Notes: a model not told the origin generated them from the sequence alone. A stretch of DNA of 64,000 bases from Setoptus koraiensis (GCA_048013815.1 CM106586.1:3038001-3102000); one strand, 5' to 3'; positions 25,701 to 36,891 are shown, counted from the first letter of the stretch. A program made the numbers and translations.

Positions 25701-27431
25701 TGCCATGCCGACATAAACCACAATCGGGCTATCGACGACACCAATCATCGCTTTTTATATCTATTTCATATATGATAATTGATGTCCAAAAACAGCTCCT
25801 CAGCAACAACGACGGATCACCGAGCTCACTTATATAATATAATATTATGGGCCGTATTGCAGTGTTCCAGTGTGATACAATTTTTTATTTTATCCGACCC
25901 CCACGCAGATTGTTTGCCCGTTGGCGCCTTAATGTTACCAATGAGTCGCCCAATTTAAAGAGCGCTTGCACAAATTAGTGCGCCGCCTCTTCAACCTCTA
26001 TCGCCCATGAGACAGATTATCGTCTGCAAACAGTTTCTCAATGAATAATAGTGGCCAATTTTGCTGATTTGCTAGTTGCGTAACTAGCAAATTAGCACAA
26101 TTGGCATCTCGCGATGCCAACGTGCTAAAGATTTGACGGGAAAAAAATCACATTTTCAATGTAAAATCCAATCCGAGTGCTCCATTGAATCGAGTCGATT
26201 CAATGTTTGGAAAAGTCGCAAGACGAGTTATCTAACAAGTATCTTGTAAGAGACCCAAGAGATTCTCACGTGCAGCCAGCATGAAATATCCTCTGTGGGC
26301 TGTGAGCCCGAGCAAATATAAAATAAAGCGGAGATACGATGAAGCAAAAATGAGTGATACTACGAATCTCTGCTTCAGTTTATCAATTGATCAGACACTG
26401 GACGGTGTGTCTTATCTGCATGGAAAAATTTCAATTTCTCCCTGACTCGCCCATGTAAGCTCATAATCCGATGATGATAGTTGTTGAATCAAAATGTGAT
26501 TTCAAGATTTGAATTAATATTAATTTGACGGAACACGAGTCGCTAGCAACACATGCCGGCCACAGGCAATTGATTGGGTCAGATTAAGACAGTGGTTAGT
26601 GTCATTATACTCGCTAGACCAGACTAGATTTCGGTACAATGGTTGTGACCAATGGATAGAGAGATTATTTGCATATTTCTCGACATTTCTCTCGGCAAGA
26701 GAGAGAGAGCCGTGCTCACGAAGGATTAATCTTCTGATAGCAACTGACGGAACAAACAGATTTCCACAAAATGGCTCCACTGAGCCACTGACAAGAGCGT
26801 GCTTAAATGGTTAGTTGAATGGCTAGTTGAATGGCTAGCTGAATGACTGGAAAGCGGGCCAACAGGAAACGACGGATGAGATTTATTCGTGTCAGGGCAT
26901 TTAAATGTTGCCCAAGCGGATTAGTGTCAGAGTGACAGTGTCACTTTTCATCATTTGCATATTGTCGCCGTTGTGCGCATTCGATACTCGCAATCAGATC
27001 GGACGACCTAATTCTATTTGCAACTAATTCTTTTCCGGAGACAAATCTAATCTGATCTGAAATGCACAGATTTCATTTTGCGTCACAAGTTTGTTAGTTT
27101 GGCCGACATGCCCGCTCAAAGGGCACAAACAATGAGCGTTGGCTGCCATTGAAATTTGCGACTGACACTTTTCGACAGGTAACTTTTTGGCCCGTTGGAC
27201 ATGACGTATCGACAGCATGTATCGACAGCATGTTGGCGATATATGGAAAATGTGTCAGTTTGGCGCAACAAGTTTGTTTTTGTCGCAACTTGTTGACTGT
27301 GGCGAGTGCCGATTGGCGAACTTCAAATTGCAAACAATTGTCAGCTTGCCACTGGGCGAGTCAGGCGCCGTGTCGCTGACGAACAGGTGAGAGCCGTTAA
27401 TTGATTATCTGCAGCTGGAAACGCTCGATTG

Positions 27432-27512
27432 GCGCAGATATTCGGCAGGCATTTGGCAGATATTCGGCAGGCATTTGGCAGATATTGGGCAGATATCGGC
27501 GGATATTGGGCG
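27432..27512. repeat. GGCAGATATTCGGCAGGCATTT minisatellite
   Basis: Roughly three copies of a 22-base unit built on TTGGCAGATATTC and GGCAGGCA, then degenerate GGGCAGATAT pieces. Confidence 0.6.
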
Positions 27513-28014
27513 ATCGAGGCAAGTGCTTCGGTGGCCACTCCACCTACAACTTTTACTTTTTTGGCCGGCCTGTTTAACTGGCAGCCAACAATGCTCACAA
27601 GTCGACGGCGGCCGGCCGACAGTTGCTATTGACAGTTGCACTTGGCTCGTTGGAGTGACGCAACTTTCTGTGGATTTTCGCTGTCGTTTTCATCGACATC
27701 GACATCGGCTCTCAGCGGCAAGCTCTCGAGAGTTGGCTGCAAACCGGCTGGCAGCTCAAGTTGAGCCAAAACAATGCCGAGCGCAAACAGTGCCGAGCAG
27801 GCCGAGATTTAGCTCAGCCAGTGTCTTAACTAATTGTCGCCGGTCATCATCGCCATCAGCTGGCATGCAAAAACAGTTGTACAGGTAAATAGCTCAGTGC
27901 AGCCAGCAGCATGATGCTGGCGAGCTCGCTCGATCCAGCGCGCTCGATACGCAACCCAGTGGCGCCGTTGTTGTCGGTTGTTGCTGCTGTTGCGCTGGCC
28001 AATGTTGTCGGTTG

Positions 28015-28112
28015 TTGATGTTGCCGTTGCCGGTTGTTGCTGTTGCCGTTGCCGGTTGTTGCTGTTGCCGTTGCCGGTTGTTGCTGTTGCCGTTGCCGGT
28101 TGTTGCCGTTGT
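28015..28112. repeat. 21-bp GTTGCCGTTGCCGGTTGTTGCT repeat
   Basis: Four tandem copies of a G/T-rich unit of about 21-24 bases. It yields LLLPLPVVAVAVAGCC-like frames in every reading direction and is not coding. Confidence 0.7.
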
Positions 28113-29165
28113 CAATGTTGCAGTGGGTGGGTGGCGAGCTCGGCGGCAGCGGCGGCGGCGGCGCAACGGCGGGCGAGGCGAGGCTAGGCGACGACTATTA
28201 TAAGAATTATAACCAAATTATGATTATTGTTGCAGCGAACGCAGGCGAGACAACCGACCAATTCTTTCTCTCTGGCTGCAAACTTTTTGCTTATAATAGT
28301 CACTGGCTGGCTGGCCGTTGTCATCATTGTAGCGTGGGTGCCAAAACATCGTAGTTGATTGAGTTGAGTGTCTCTGCCACCACCAACGCCGCCACCACCG
28401 CACAACAACAGCAACAACGACAACAGCAACGACGACAACAGCAACGACGACAACGACTGCAACAACAACGACGACAACAACGACGCCAAACCAAGACATA
28501 CCAGTGAACGTGACGCAAAAGCCCACAGCAAGTGAGTAAACATCACAGGTAATCACAGGTGAGCGTTGGCAGCATCATCTAGTTGGTTCGCGAGCAGCGA
28601 GCGGCCAGTCGGCATATTACATCAACACAAGATACATCATCAAATTCATTCAAATAATTTATTTATTTATCCCTCTCTCACTACACACACACACTCACAC
28701 ACTCACACACACACACACACACAAACTCGCACACACACAGTTGGTTCATAGTCGGTTCATAGTCGAGATTGGATCAATCGCGCGATTACATCATCATATC
28801 ATACAAGCCACACACATACATTAGAGAGCAACAGATTGATATCGAGCAACGCTCACTCGCACTCAGGTAAGACATTATACAGTCGCACAGATATACAGAT
28901 ATAAACATAATAAAAATAAAAACATTTCAGGCTGAGCCGGCGATGATTTATCATCCGAGTAGCCGAGCTATCGGGCGCGATTAACGTCGGCCGGCCAGTT
29001 TCATTGGTGTGATGGCCAATAGACTGGCAAACACACACTCCCGTTATTAATCTGTCCAACCTTCTCGGCGGCTCGGCAGCTCGGCACCGGCTAGAGAGGC
29101 TTCGTTGTCGAGACCATAAGCTAGCCAACAGGTTGCAAGTGTGTGTGTGTGTGTCTCTTATCCAG

Positions 29166-29206
29166 ATAGTGGGCAGGAGCATCACCATTAATGACCATCC
29201 TGAGAC
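29166..29206 (+). promoter_or_regulatory. 41-bp conserved upstream element, copy B
   Basis: Identical over 41 bases to 13836-13876 in inverted orientation, and preceded here too by a GT microsatellite (about 29139-29154). It lies about 1.1 kb from the inferred start site of the secreted protein gene at 30481. It contains CATTAATG. The match ends abruptly on both sides. Confidence 0.7.
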
Positions 29207-29312
29207 GACCACTGCCCAGGCTAGCTCGCCTGGCAATTAAACGGCCTAGCCAGCCAACGGTTAGCCAGTTAGTGAAAAGTGAATGAGAGAGAGAGTGAGA
29301 GAGTGAAATAAC

Positions 29313-29329
29313 TAGACAGGTGAGCAGCA
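29313..29329 (+). promoter_or_regulatory. Conserved upstream block 2 of copy B
   Basis: Identical to 13823-13807 on the other strand and holding a CAGGTG E-box. It lies within a run of similar E-boxes between 29313 and 29469. Confidence 0.6.
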
Positions 29330-29455
29330 AGTGAACAACGAGCCAACAGGTGAACAGTTGAATAGGTGAACAGGTGAACAGGTGAATAGGCAAACAAGTA
29401 GTGAACAGCAACAGCAAGTGAAACGACGACGACTAACAAGTAAAAGTAACGGTAA

Positions 29456-29469
29456 CACAGGTGAATATC
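29456..29469 (+). promoter_or_regulatory. Conserved upstream block 3 of copy B
   Basis: CACAGGTGAATATC, identical to 13712-13699 on the other strand; GGTCA follows shortly after in both. Confidence 0.55.
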
Positions 29470-29605
29470 AGTGGTCATCACAGCATCTTTTTCGCGTCCA
29501 CCAATCTCTTGACTTTCTTCTTCTTCGTCTTCTTCTTCTCCGCTTACCTGTCTCATTCTGGCTTGTATCTGACGCACGCACAAACTTGATTGTCGCCACT
29601 AACCT

Positions 29606-29608
<3 letters not shown>

Positions 29609-29659
<51 letters not shown>

Positions 29660-29660
29660 A
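29609..29660. repeat. (CA)n microsatellite
   Basis: About 26 CA dinucleotides, nearly uninterrupted, between conserved blocks 3 and 4 upstream of copy B. Confidence 0.9.
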
Positions 29661-29677
29661 CAATACCCAAAAAACAC

Positions 29678-29688
29678 CCAGTGATATT
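29678..29688 (+). promoter_or_regulatory. Conserved upstream block 4 of copy B
   Basis: CCAGTGATATT, matching 13520-13510, followed by about 350 bases of TATA-rich simple sequence (29690-30030), just as in copy A. Confidence 0.45.
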
Positions 29689-30273
29689 GATATTTATTTA
29701 TACATTATATACTAATAGTAATAGTTATACTAGCGTGTCCACTATACTTGTGTATATATTTTATACGTATATGTATATACGTGTATGTATCTGTGTGTAA
29801 ATGTCCAGTACACACATATAGGTATCTAGGCATATAGTATATATATATTTATATTATATATATTTATATAAATACATATATATATATATACATATATTAG
29901 TATAAATATATATATATATATATTTGTATAGTCACACTATACCGTTATCGCACGCATATATATAAATATATATATATCTATATACATCATTGTTATATTG
30001 CTATATACATATCTATATATACGCGTTCGTGTAGATGCACTGATATATGCGCATTACCATTGACTAACCAAATCTAATAGCACTACCACTTATTATATTA
30101 TTATCTTTATTACTAATATTATTACTATTATTGTTATGCAACAACAACAACAACAACTACTGCTACTTCGAAACGGCACGACACGACACGACCGACTCAA
30201 CAACATCAAACTAGCACCAGCCACAGCAAGCGTCATTGACAAGCAAGCAACAACGGCAGCAAGTTGTCGCGTT

Positions 30274-30320
30274 GAAAGTGTTTAAATACTTACATAAGAC
30301 AAAACAAATTAGTTACATTC
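30274..30320 (+). promoter_or_regulatory. Core promoter of secreted protein copy B
   Basis: TTTAAATA (30281-30288) stands 30 nt upstream of the A in TTAGTT (30309-30314), the spacing expected between a TATA box and an arthropod initiator. GTGTTTAAATAC and TAGTTACATTC are shared with copy A. The inferred 5' UTR is about 170 nt. Confidence 0.75.
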
Positions 30321-30480
30321 ACGTCGTCAACGATAAACAACGTCGTCGCTAATTACTATTATATAGTAATATAGTAACACAGTATAATAATAACAATAAT
30401 TATATAACAACTCACTCAATTTAACTCACAAACAGACCACAATTTTACCATTTCACATTTACCACAGACGTACACACAAA

Positions 30481-32079
30481 ATGAAGTCCTTTATTGTCAC
30501 ATTAGTGACCATATCAGTTAGTGTTGCTATATTATGTAATTTCGTCAGCGCCAACGATCCCTACGGCTCTAGTGGCGGCGATTCGGGAGCCTCCGCTTAC
30601 GGTGCACAATCGTCAGGCGGCGAACAATATGGTTCGTCGGCGGGCGCATCGGGCGCCTACGGCAAATACTATGAGCCGCCCGTGGTAAAAGTCATCCATA
30701 AGACAGTACATATTCCAAAAGCTATTCCAACGCCAAAATACATACCAGTGCCCAAAATAATACCTGTACCAAAGACTGTGGCCGTGCCTCACCCGGTCCA
30801 TATTCCCGTCAAGGTACCCATCTATAAGCCAGTGAAGAAATACATTCCAGTGGCCAAGACAATACCGGTTCCAAAGCCAATACCCATTGCAAAACCATAC
30901 CCAGTTCAGGTGCCCGTGCCCGTAATTAAGCATCAGCCCGTGCCAGTTTACAAGCAAGTGGCCGTAGCTAAACCATACGGAGTGCCCGTCCCATACAAGG
31001 TCTACAAAGACCATCCGGTGCCTTACCCAAAAATTGTCCATGTTCCAAGACCGTACCCACAGCCATACAACGTACCAGTCTACAAGGAGATAGTTGTCAA
31101 AAAGCCCGTCGAAGTTCCTGTACCGTAAGTATTTAGTAGCGGTTTGTCGGACAATTTTGTCGGAAGTTTGCAAAAAGTTATCCAAACTTATCGCCGAGAT
31201 ATGACAAATATCGCGCCGGATATTTGTCGTAGACGATATTCATACATGAACATGAAATATATGAACGTGAAATATGTGAACATGAAATCAATATTCATGT
31301 GGCCGATCGAATGGCCGCTAGATGGCCGTTGGTGCCCATGTCGCACCGATCGTCCGCTACAACGTAGGCCAACAATCGGCTGTGACCCAGGTTACATAAC
31401 GGCAAACAGCAACGGTAGCGGTAGCAGCGTAATAGTAATGATAATGTCGTTGTCTCATTATGTTGTCTCTCGACAAACCAATGAATGGAGCCAATGAACT
31501 CGTCACTGTTGCCGCAACCTGTTGCTGATAATTATCGGTCTGTTTGAATGTTTGCCACCCGCCGGCGACCAAACAACTGCCAACAACTGCCAACTGCATA
31601 CAATAACTATAACCATAATAACTAATCAATCACTGTGTATTTATATTTATTTATCGTTTATTGTTACCGTGTAACGGAACAGTATCTACATTAAAAAGAA
31701 GCCAGTCTACCATCCACCAGCATACAAGACAGAATACAAGCCAGCTTACGGACACGAATCGAGCAGCTACGCCGGAAGCGGAGGTGACTACGCCAAAGGT
31801 AACTAACGCGACAAATTAAATATCTCATAATCATTATCCGCCTTCGAATGCAGCTGATCGCTGTGACTGGCCATTCTGTCGATATTTACGCACCATATTC
31901 ATGTATTTATGTATTATAATTTTTGCATTTTTGCAGCCGCCGCCAGCAACCAGGTCGTTCAAGCTGTCCAGCACCCAGCTCTAGCCAACGGACAACAACA
32001 ACAACAGGCTGAGGCCAGCAACAAACAACAAGTGGCTGTCGCTGCACCAACTCAACAACAACAACAACAAAAGAGTTGA
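30481..32079 (+). CDS. Secreted Pro/Val/Lys-rich low-complexity (cuticle-type) protein, copy B
   Basis: Three exons: 30481-31124, 31683-31798 and 31937-32079, phases 2 and 1, all GT-AG, giving 300 codons. Residues 1-24 are a signal peptide (MKSFIVTLVTISVS..., cut after VSA). Residues 25-60 are Gly/Ser/Tyr-rich (NDPYGSSGG-like); about 65-214 consist of VPKP, KPVPV, KPYP and PVYK repeats. Exon 2 adds KKKPVYHPPAYK and a Tyr/Ser/Gly stretch. Exon 3 ends in Gln-rich sequence with the last codons KS. The first 60 residues are close to copy A, and the repeat region is alike in composition. Copy A has an extra intron inside what is exon 1 here. Extracellular matrix or cuticle function is inferred from composition (PV/PY pairs, CPLCP-like); no chitin-binding R&R motif is present. 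An alternative 3' exon at 32253 is possible. Confidence 0.85.
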
Positions 32080-32252
32080 TTTAATTAATTGCAGGACCAC
32101 AACAACAACATCGACAACAACAACAGCAACAACAACGACAACATTTGACTAATTGTCTGATGGGCAAACAGGCGCAACAGCAACAACTAATGACACTGCC
32201 AATTGATTAACATCCAGTAATTATATTATTACATGTTTCTGTGTTCTGTAGC

Positions 32253-32373
32253 CTATGACGACTACCAGCAACAACAACAACAACACAACAACAACAACAA
32301 CATCCGAACAACGACAACATCCAAACAAGACACAAAGCAAACAACAGCCCCTAGTCTATATAAAGAAAGATAA
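32253..32373 (+). other. Candidate alternative last exon of copy B
   Basis: A pyrimidine-rich acceptor ending CTGTAG (AG at 32251-32252) opens a frame that joins the donor at 31798 in phase, giving AYDDYQQQQQQH then Asn/Thr-rich sequence and a TAA about 40 codons on. Splicing here would replace exon 3. YDDY would suit a Tyr-rich matrix protein, but Gln/Asn runs also arise from CAA repeats, so this is tentative. Confidence 0.35.
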
Positions 32374-32481
32374 TTTAAATTTAACGACGCTTGCTGCACG
32401 TACCATTTATTACAAACGAATATTATTTTTTGAAGGATTAAGGCCCATCATAATTGAGATATTTATCTTATTTCGATGAAA

Positions 32482-32497
32482 AATAAATAATAATAAA
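32482..32497 (+). terminator. Poly(A) signals of copy B
   Basis: Two AATAAA hexamers (32482-32487 and 32492-32497), about 400 nt past the stop in exon 3 and about 110 nt past the stop of the alternative last exon. Confidence 0.55.
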
Positions 32498-32576
32498 TGA
32501 ACGTTTATCAACGGTCGCTAACATATTGAACCTGCACGTCTGTCCATTTTATCTCTTGCGTTTCTTCTGCTTCTCA

Positions 32577-32906
32577 TCGCATCACTTTGTGTGTCATCGC
32601 CTGATCGTGTTTGTATCCAGTTACGACTGTATGCGATTTGTATTTGTATTTCATGAAAATTTGTTGTTGTTTACAACTGTTTTCACAATTTTGACAATAT
32701 TCACATTTTTCCGGCGATTGCGAGCAATCACTAGCGGGGATTCTTGCACAAATGAGAGCGACTAATTCGTATATATCAGCGTTATATAATAGTAGCAGAC
32801 GGTCACGAGGATAGCTAATTTTTAAATTGTCAATTGTTGAATTGTACAGTGCAGCACAGTGCCAGAACAGATGAACAAGCGATTGTCGTAATTGATGTAA
32901 ACGAGT
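32577..32906 (-). other. Open 110-codon minus-strand stretch with a Cys cluster
   Basis: No early ATG, so if coding it would be an internal or terminal exon. It contains CSQSPEKCEYCQNCENSC followed by Lys/Gln/Tyr-rich sequence and a stop at 32574-32576. It lies on the same strand as, and downstream of, the Beaten path-like exons. Some Beat proteins have a Cys-rich C-terminus, so a link is conceivable, but no splice site could be fixed. It may be chance. Confidence 0.2.
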
Positions 32907-33521
32907 TCAGACGTCAATTGATAGACACAAAATATGCGAAATATTGACGACATATCAGTGTGACATGATCAATGGTGACATTGTGGCGATTCTGGCGACT
33001 CGTTGTATAATTTCGTAGTGACAATTGGTGCAACATGGATTCATCTTGATCCTCGTCGGCGGGATCGCCACTCGATGGCAACATTGAGTGTCAGTTTCGT
33101 TTAGTGATCTCGAACATCGAGGATAAAGATGAGCCCACGGTTCACCATTTGCCGCTACAGTCAATTTTACAGCGAGTGGCACAGAATTACGACAGCCTTC
33201 GATCGACACTACTGATGGAAATCCGATGATTGCACAATTTTTAAAACATTCAATTGGTTCGGGATAAGACAACATATACGTATATTGTGGCCACAATCAG
33301 CAGGATCAAGCTGGTATCGCGGCCAGCGCTCGTTGAGTTGGCTGCTCGTTGGATGGATGATAATGGAGCGATAATAATAAAAAAAAACGGGATAAAGGTC
33401 AGACGGGTGAAACAGATAGTGACATTAAATGAGATTGATTGCGCAAAGATACGTTGGGTAAGTGCCATAATGGGTGTCAGTAGAGAGCATAATCAGACTA
33501 TCGAGCATTGAGGGTACTAAC

Positions 33522-34057
33522 CGACAACGGTCATATATATCTCGAGATTATCCGTTTGAAAGTCATTGGCCGTCACCTCGCATCTGTATCGGCCGCTGGT
33601 GTCACTTGTAGTATTGGTTAGGACAATGGTTTGATTGCGCGACTTGGACAGCTAAATGGATTTACATTTTAGATTGTGTAGATTTTAGATTGTTTAGATG
33701 TTAGATTATTTCGTAGATTCGTATGACAAAGCAATTAATTAGTGCTGTTAGTGGTGGCCTTGGCGAACGCACAAATCAACGACAAAAACAACGACTGACT
33801 AGCTCAAGATAAATAGTCAATGATTAACAGATTATGGGCAGATTATTTGATTAATTGATCAACTTACGTCTACATGAACTCCAGTGCGATTAAACACAAG
33901 CACCGAGCGCCTATCGTAGGGCTGATAACGGTAAAATTCCCTTCCATTCTTATACCAGGCAAGCGATTGTAATTTGTTATTTTCCGGATCGAACAGGCAT
34001 TTCAGTGAGGCCAATTGGCCCTGTTTTATCTCAACAGGTACCTCTATTCTCACCAAT
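33522..34057 (-). CDS. Beaten path-like immunoglobulin domain, partial gene (two exons)
   Basis: Exon 34057-33868 and exon 33651-33522 join in phase 0 across a 216-nt GT-AG intron. Together they encode one complete Ig domain: LVRIEVPVEIKQG..., first Cys in SLKCLFD, Trp in LAWYKNG, the EFYRYQP segment, then VHVD|LSKSRNQT and second Cys in SGRYRCEVTAND. The WYKxxxEFYRY pattern and the position of the intron after VxVD are typical of the Beaten path (Beat) family, secreted or membrane-anchored neuronal adhesion regulators that bind Side proteins. The left exon ends in phase 1 at donor GTTAGT, so further exons must follow at lower coordinates, where I could not identify a second Ig domain. The open frame runs upstream to about 34426 without an ATG, and a good acceptor (CCTTAG) precedes residue 1 here. 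Signal-peptide exons were not found. Confidence 0.75.
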
Positions 34058-36779
34058 CTAAGGCAATGGGCATAACGGATAAAAGTGAAGCTAGCGTGAA
34101 ACTTAAATAGATGGTAGCGGCCCAGCAGAGCGGCCTCAGATAGCCAGTGCCAGAGTGCGCCTAATTTGACAATTCCATCGATGGATTTGGTGGTGTTGTT
34201 GTGCAACTGTGGTGACGTTGTTGTGGCGCTGGCATTTAAATAATTAGAATAATTAATACTCATAGAAATATCACCCTGTCTTTTTGTTGATTGGTCCTCG
34301 TAGTTGCTGGCCAAGTGAACATGACGAGCGTCCGAATGTTTGGTGCCGTCCGAAGAGTTTGCCAGCCGGTTGGCGGGCGCCGGCGAGTTTATCAGGGCCG
34401 CATTGGCTGCATTGGTGATTCAATAAACAGGGGATAACGGTTAGTTCATTGCTCGGATAAATCCATCGGAAGCGCAGTCATTGGTTGTTACGATGAATGG
34501 AGATTACAATTAGCAACTCACAGTTGTCAGATACTTATCGTGACAATGACACACTCGACATTTAGACTGCCGTTATTATTGGCCCAATTCTAGTCTGTAC
34601 TGGGCTGAGATTTTCAATGGGGGCCCAATTGCAGCGTGCTGTGTCAACGTGGCTCATTTGCTTATTTGATCTCGTGTGATATTATTAGGTAAACGTTATA
34701 TATTATTAGGACAACAGTGTTAGCCATGGGCGCTGACTGATTAGCGTGACTAGACTGGCACTAATCAGCCGACAAGAAACTGGCACAGATTTTTATTTGC
34801 ACACACACGCACACACACATTGATTGTTTTTGCTAAGCTGGGGCCTCATTACCAGCATAATGGGCTCCGATGGGCCCCAACTGGGCGCAGCGATAGTCAG
34901 CCGTTTAACTATTGATAGATGAGTTAACTGGGGCCACTCCGCGTGCAGTAGCAATATTATGCAATGTGTTGAGGCCCGAGGCGACAATTGCGCAACTATG
35001 GCAACATTATACATACACAGTATATGCGCCATGGCTCGGCCTCACAATTGACACTCTGTTACAGCAAACTCAGAATAAACTAAGATTGCAAAATAAGACA
35101 AGAAAAACTGCATTGCGCAATCAAGAGCTGCCAGTGCCCGGCTGGGGCCCGGTCAAACTCGACTGTCACACATGTGACATATGATATGTCGAATTGGAGG
35201 CATTTTTGGGGTACACCGGGGTATTTGCAGGTCGCGAATAGTACTAGCGCATGTTAAACTGCTGCGGGGCCCCTCCCAGTTGCGATCACTGGGGTACCCC
35301 CGGCCGGTACTGTTATTTGGGCACTGTTTGTTATATGCTACTTATTAGTATACTTATTAGTGCGACTTGCCAGCGGTTACGAGCAAGTATAAAATCTATA
35401 ATGCCTCGGGATGTCGCGCGCACTCAGCCGGCTGTGAGACAGATTATTATCTGACGATGGGGCCCGCATTAACAGTTATTATCTTGAGTTCGGTAGCGGC
35501 AGCGTTGTCATTAGTTTATATATTTATTATTAGCTAATAATAATATGAACAAGTGGTATTCGAGGCAAGATTTTATCTAATAATTGCCAAGAGATAATTC
35601 CTCGTGTGTGTGTGTGCGCGCGCGTTGAGCCGGCTGCAAAAAGTGATGAGTGCGGCCGGGGGCCCCGTTCACGCGTGAACTTCGCACACGACTATTCACA
35701 CATAAATCCATTATAAGTCGGCCTAAAAGCAGTTACACTGACACTTTTGAGCGGCGCGTGGCGCCGCAAGCGCTCCACTGTCGCCGGGCCGCTGCACCAA
35801 CCGGCCCAAGTAGCCCGAAACAGTGGGACTAGCCCGAGCACAGTGCGAACCAGTGCGAAATAGCCCGAACTATTGAGAAATAGCCCGAACTAGTGCGAAC
35901 CAGAGCGAAATGGTCCGAAATAGTCCGACGGCAAATTGACGAATTAGCGATTGTTTGACGCACTCGCTGGCCGTTGTTGTTTGTTGGCCGGCGGGCGGCG
36001 GGCGCCGTCGCAACGGATAATCGGATCAGCGAGCAGCCGACGATTCAATTTTCAATCGCGTGCTCGAGTCCAATAACTGCGCTGGAGGCCGGTCAACGCA
36101 GCCACTGCTGGCTGGCTGGCTGTGATTTACGCAAGACGACGGCTTGGCGAATGTGGCCCAATATTGGCCCGCATTCAGCAAGCCGTGCGCGTTCATTAAC
36201 GAGCTGGCCAATCGGATTTGCGCCAGTGGCTGGTGTTATCAGCGAGTGACAAACCAGATTTGCGCCGGCTCGAGCCGTATCGACATTGCGGGCCTCTCGG
36301 CTTTGGCCGGGCTGCATAACTGCGCCGCTGGCCGCCGGTTACAAATGGTGCAAATTCATGATTACGAGCAGACAGCGTTTTACTCGCGAGCACCCGAGAT
36401 GATAGAGTGTCCTCTGGGTGCATGAATGGGGCCCATTCTAGTGGTCAGTGGCTAGACTGCTGCTTTATCGTTTTTAATGCAATAACGGTGTTGTTGTCGC
36501 CACCAGCGACTAGCGACGGACAACAACAACTTCGCTCATTGTTGTTGTCCATTGTCCAGTTGGCGGGCGACGCTGGCCACTCGGCGGCCCGCACTCCGCC
36601 CGGCGAGCCCCGCGCCCGAGCACCGGCCCCGTTCAGCCGGCGACAGCCAGACCAGACTAGAAAACTAACTGCCGTTTGGTGCCATACGCCGAGACTTGGT
36701 AAGTATATCAATCTTTATTGGATATTACATTATCTGGCCGGCTATTAGTGGGGCCGATTATTCCTGCCCCTGCCAGCGA

Positions 36780-36831
36780 GTGTGTGTGTGTGTGTGTATG
36801 TGTGTGTGTGTGTCTGCGTGTGTCTGTCTGT

Positions 36832-36889
<58 letters not shown>
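36780..36889. repeat. (GT)n microsatellite
   Basis: About 110 bases of GT with a few interruptions (TATG, CTGC, CTGTC). Four separate frames across it read Cys-Val or His-Thr runs and should be ignored. Confidence 0.9.

Positions 36890-36891
<2 letters not shown>

Larger units (their letters stand above)
13040..29165. other. Gene-poor block between the divergent paralogues
   Basis: About 16 kb with no recognisable protein or RNA gene. It is filled with CAA/TTG, CA and CAG microsatellites, GGCCGGCC patches, minisatellites and dispersed CAGGTG/CACCTG E-boxes. Open frames inside it translate to poly-Cys/Leu/Val, poly-Asn or His-Thr runs from simple repeats. Only the conserved noncoding blocks next to the two genes and the E-box arrays have a shape suggesting function. 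Confidence 0.5.

Noticed and set aside
32955-33296. 113-codon minus-strand frame downstream of the Beat-like exons
   Set aside because: I tried to read it as a second Ig domain, but Cys and Trp spacing do not fit, and no phase-1 acceptor was convincing.
34058-34426. Upstream extension of the Beat-like exon as coding
   Set aside because: The frame is open but has no ATG, is Asn/Ser-rich without family similarity, and a good acceptor lies right at the Ig domain start, so it is more likely intron.
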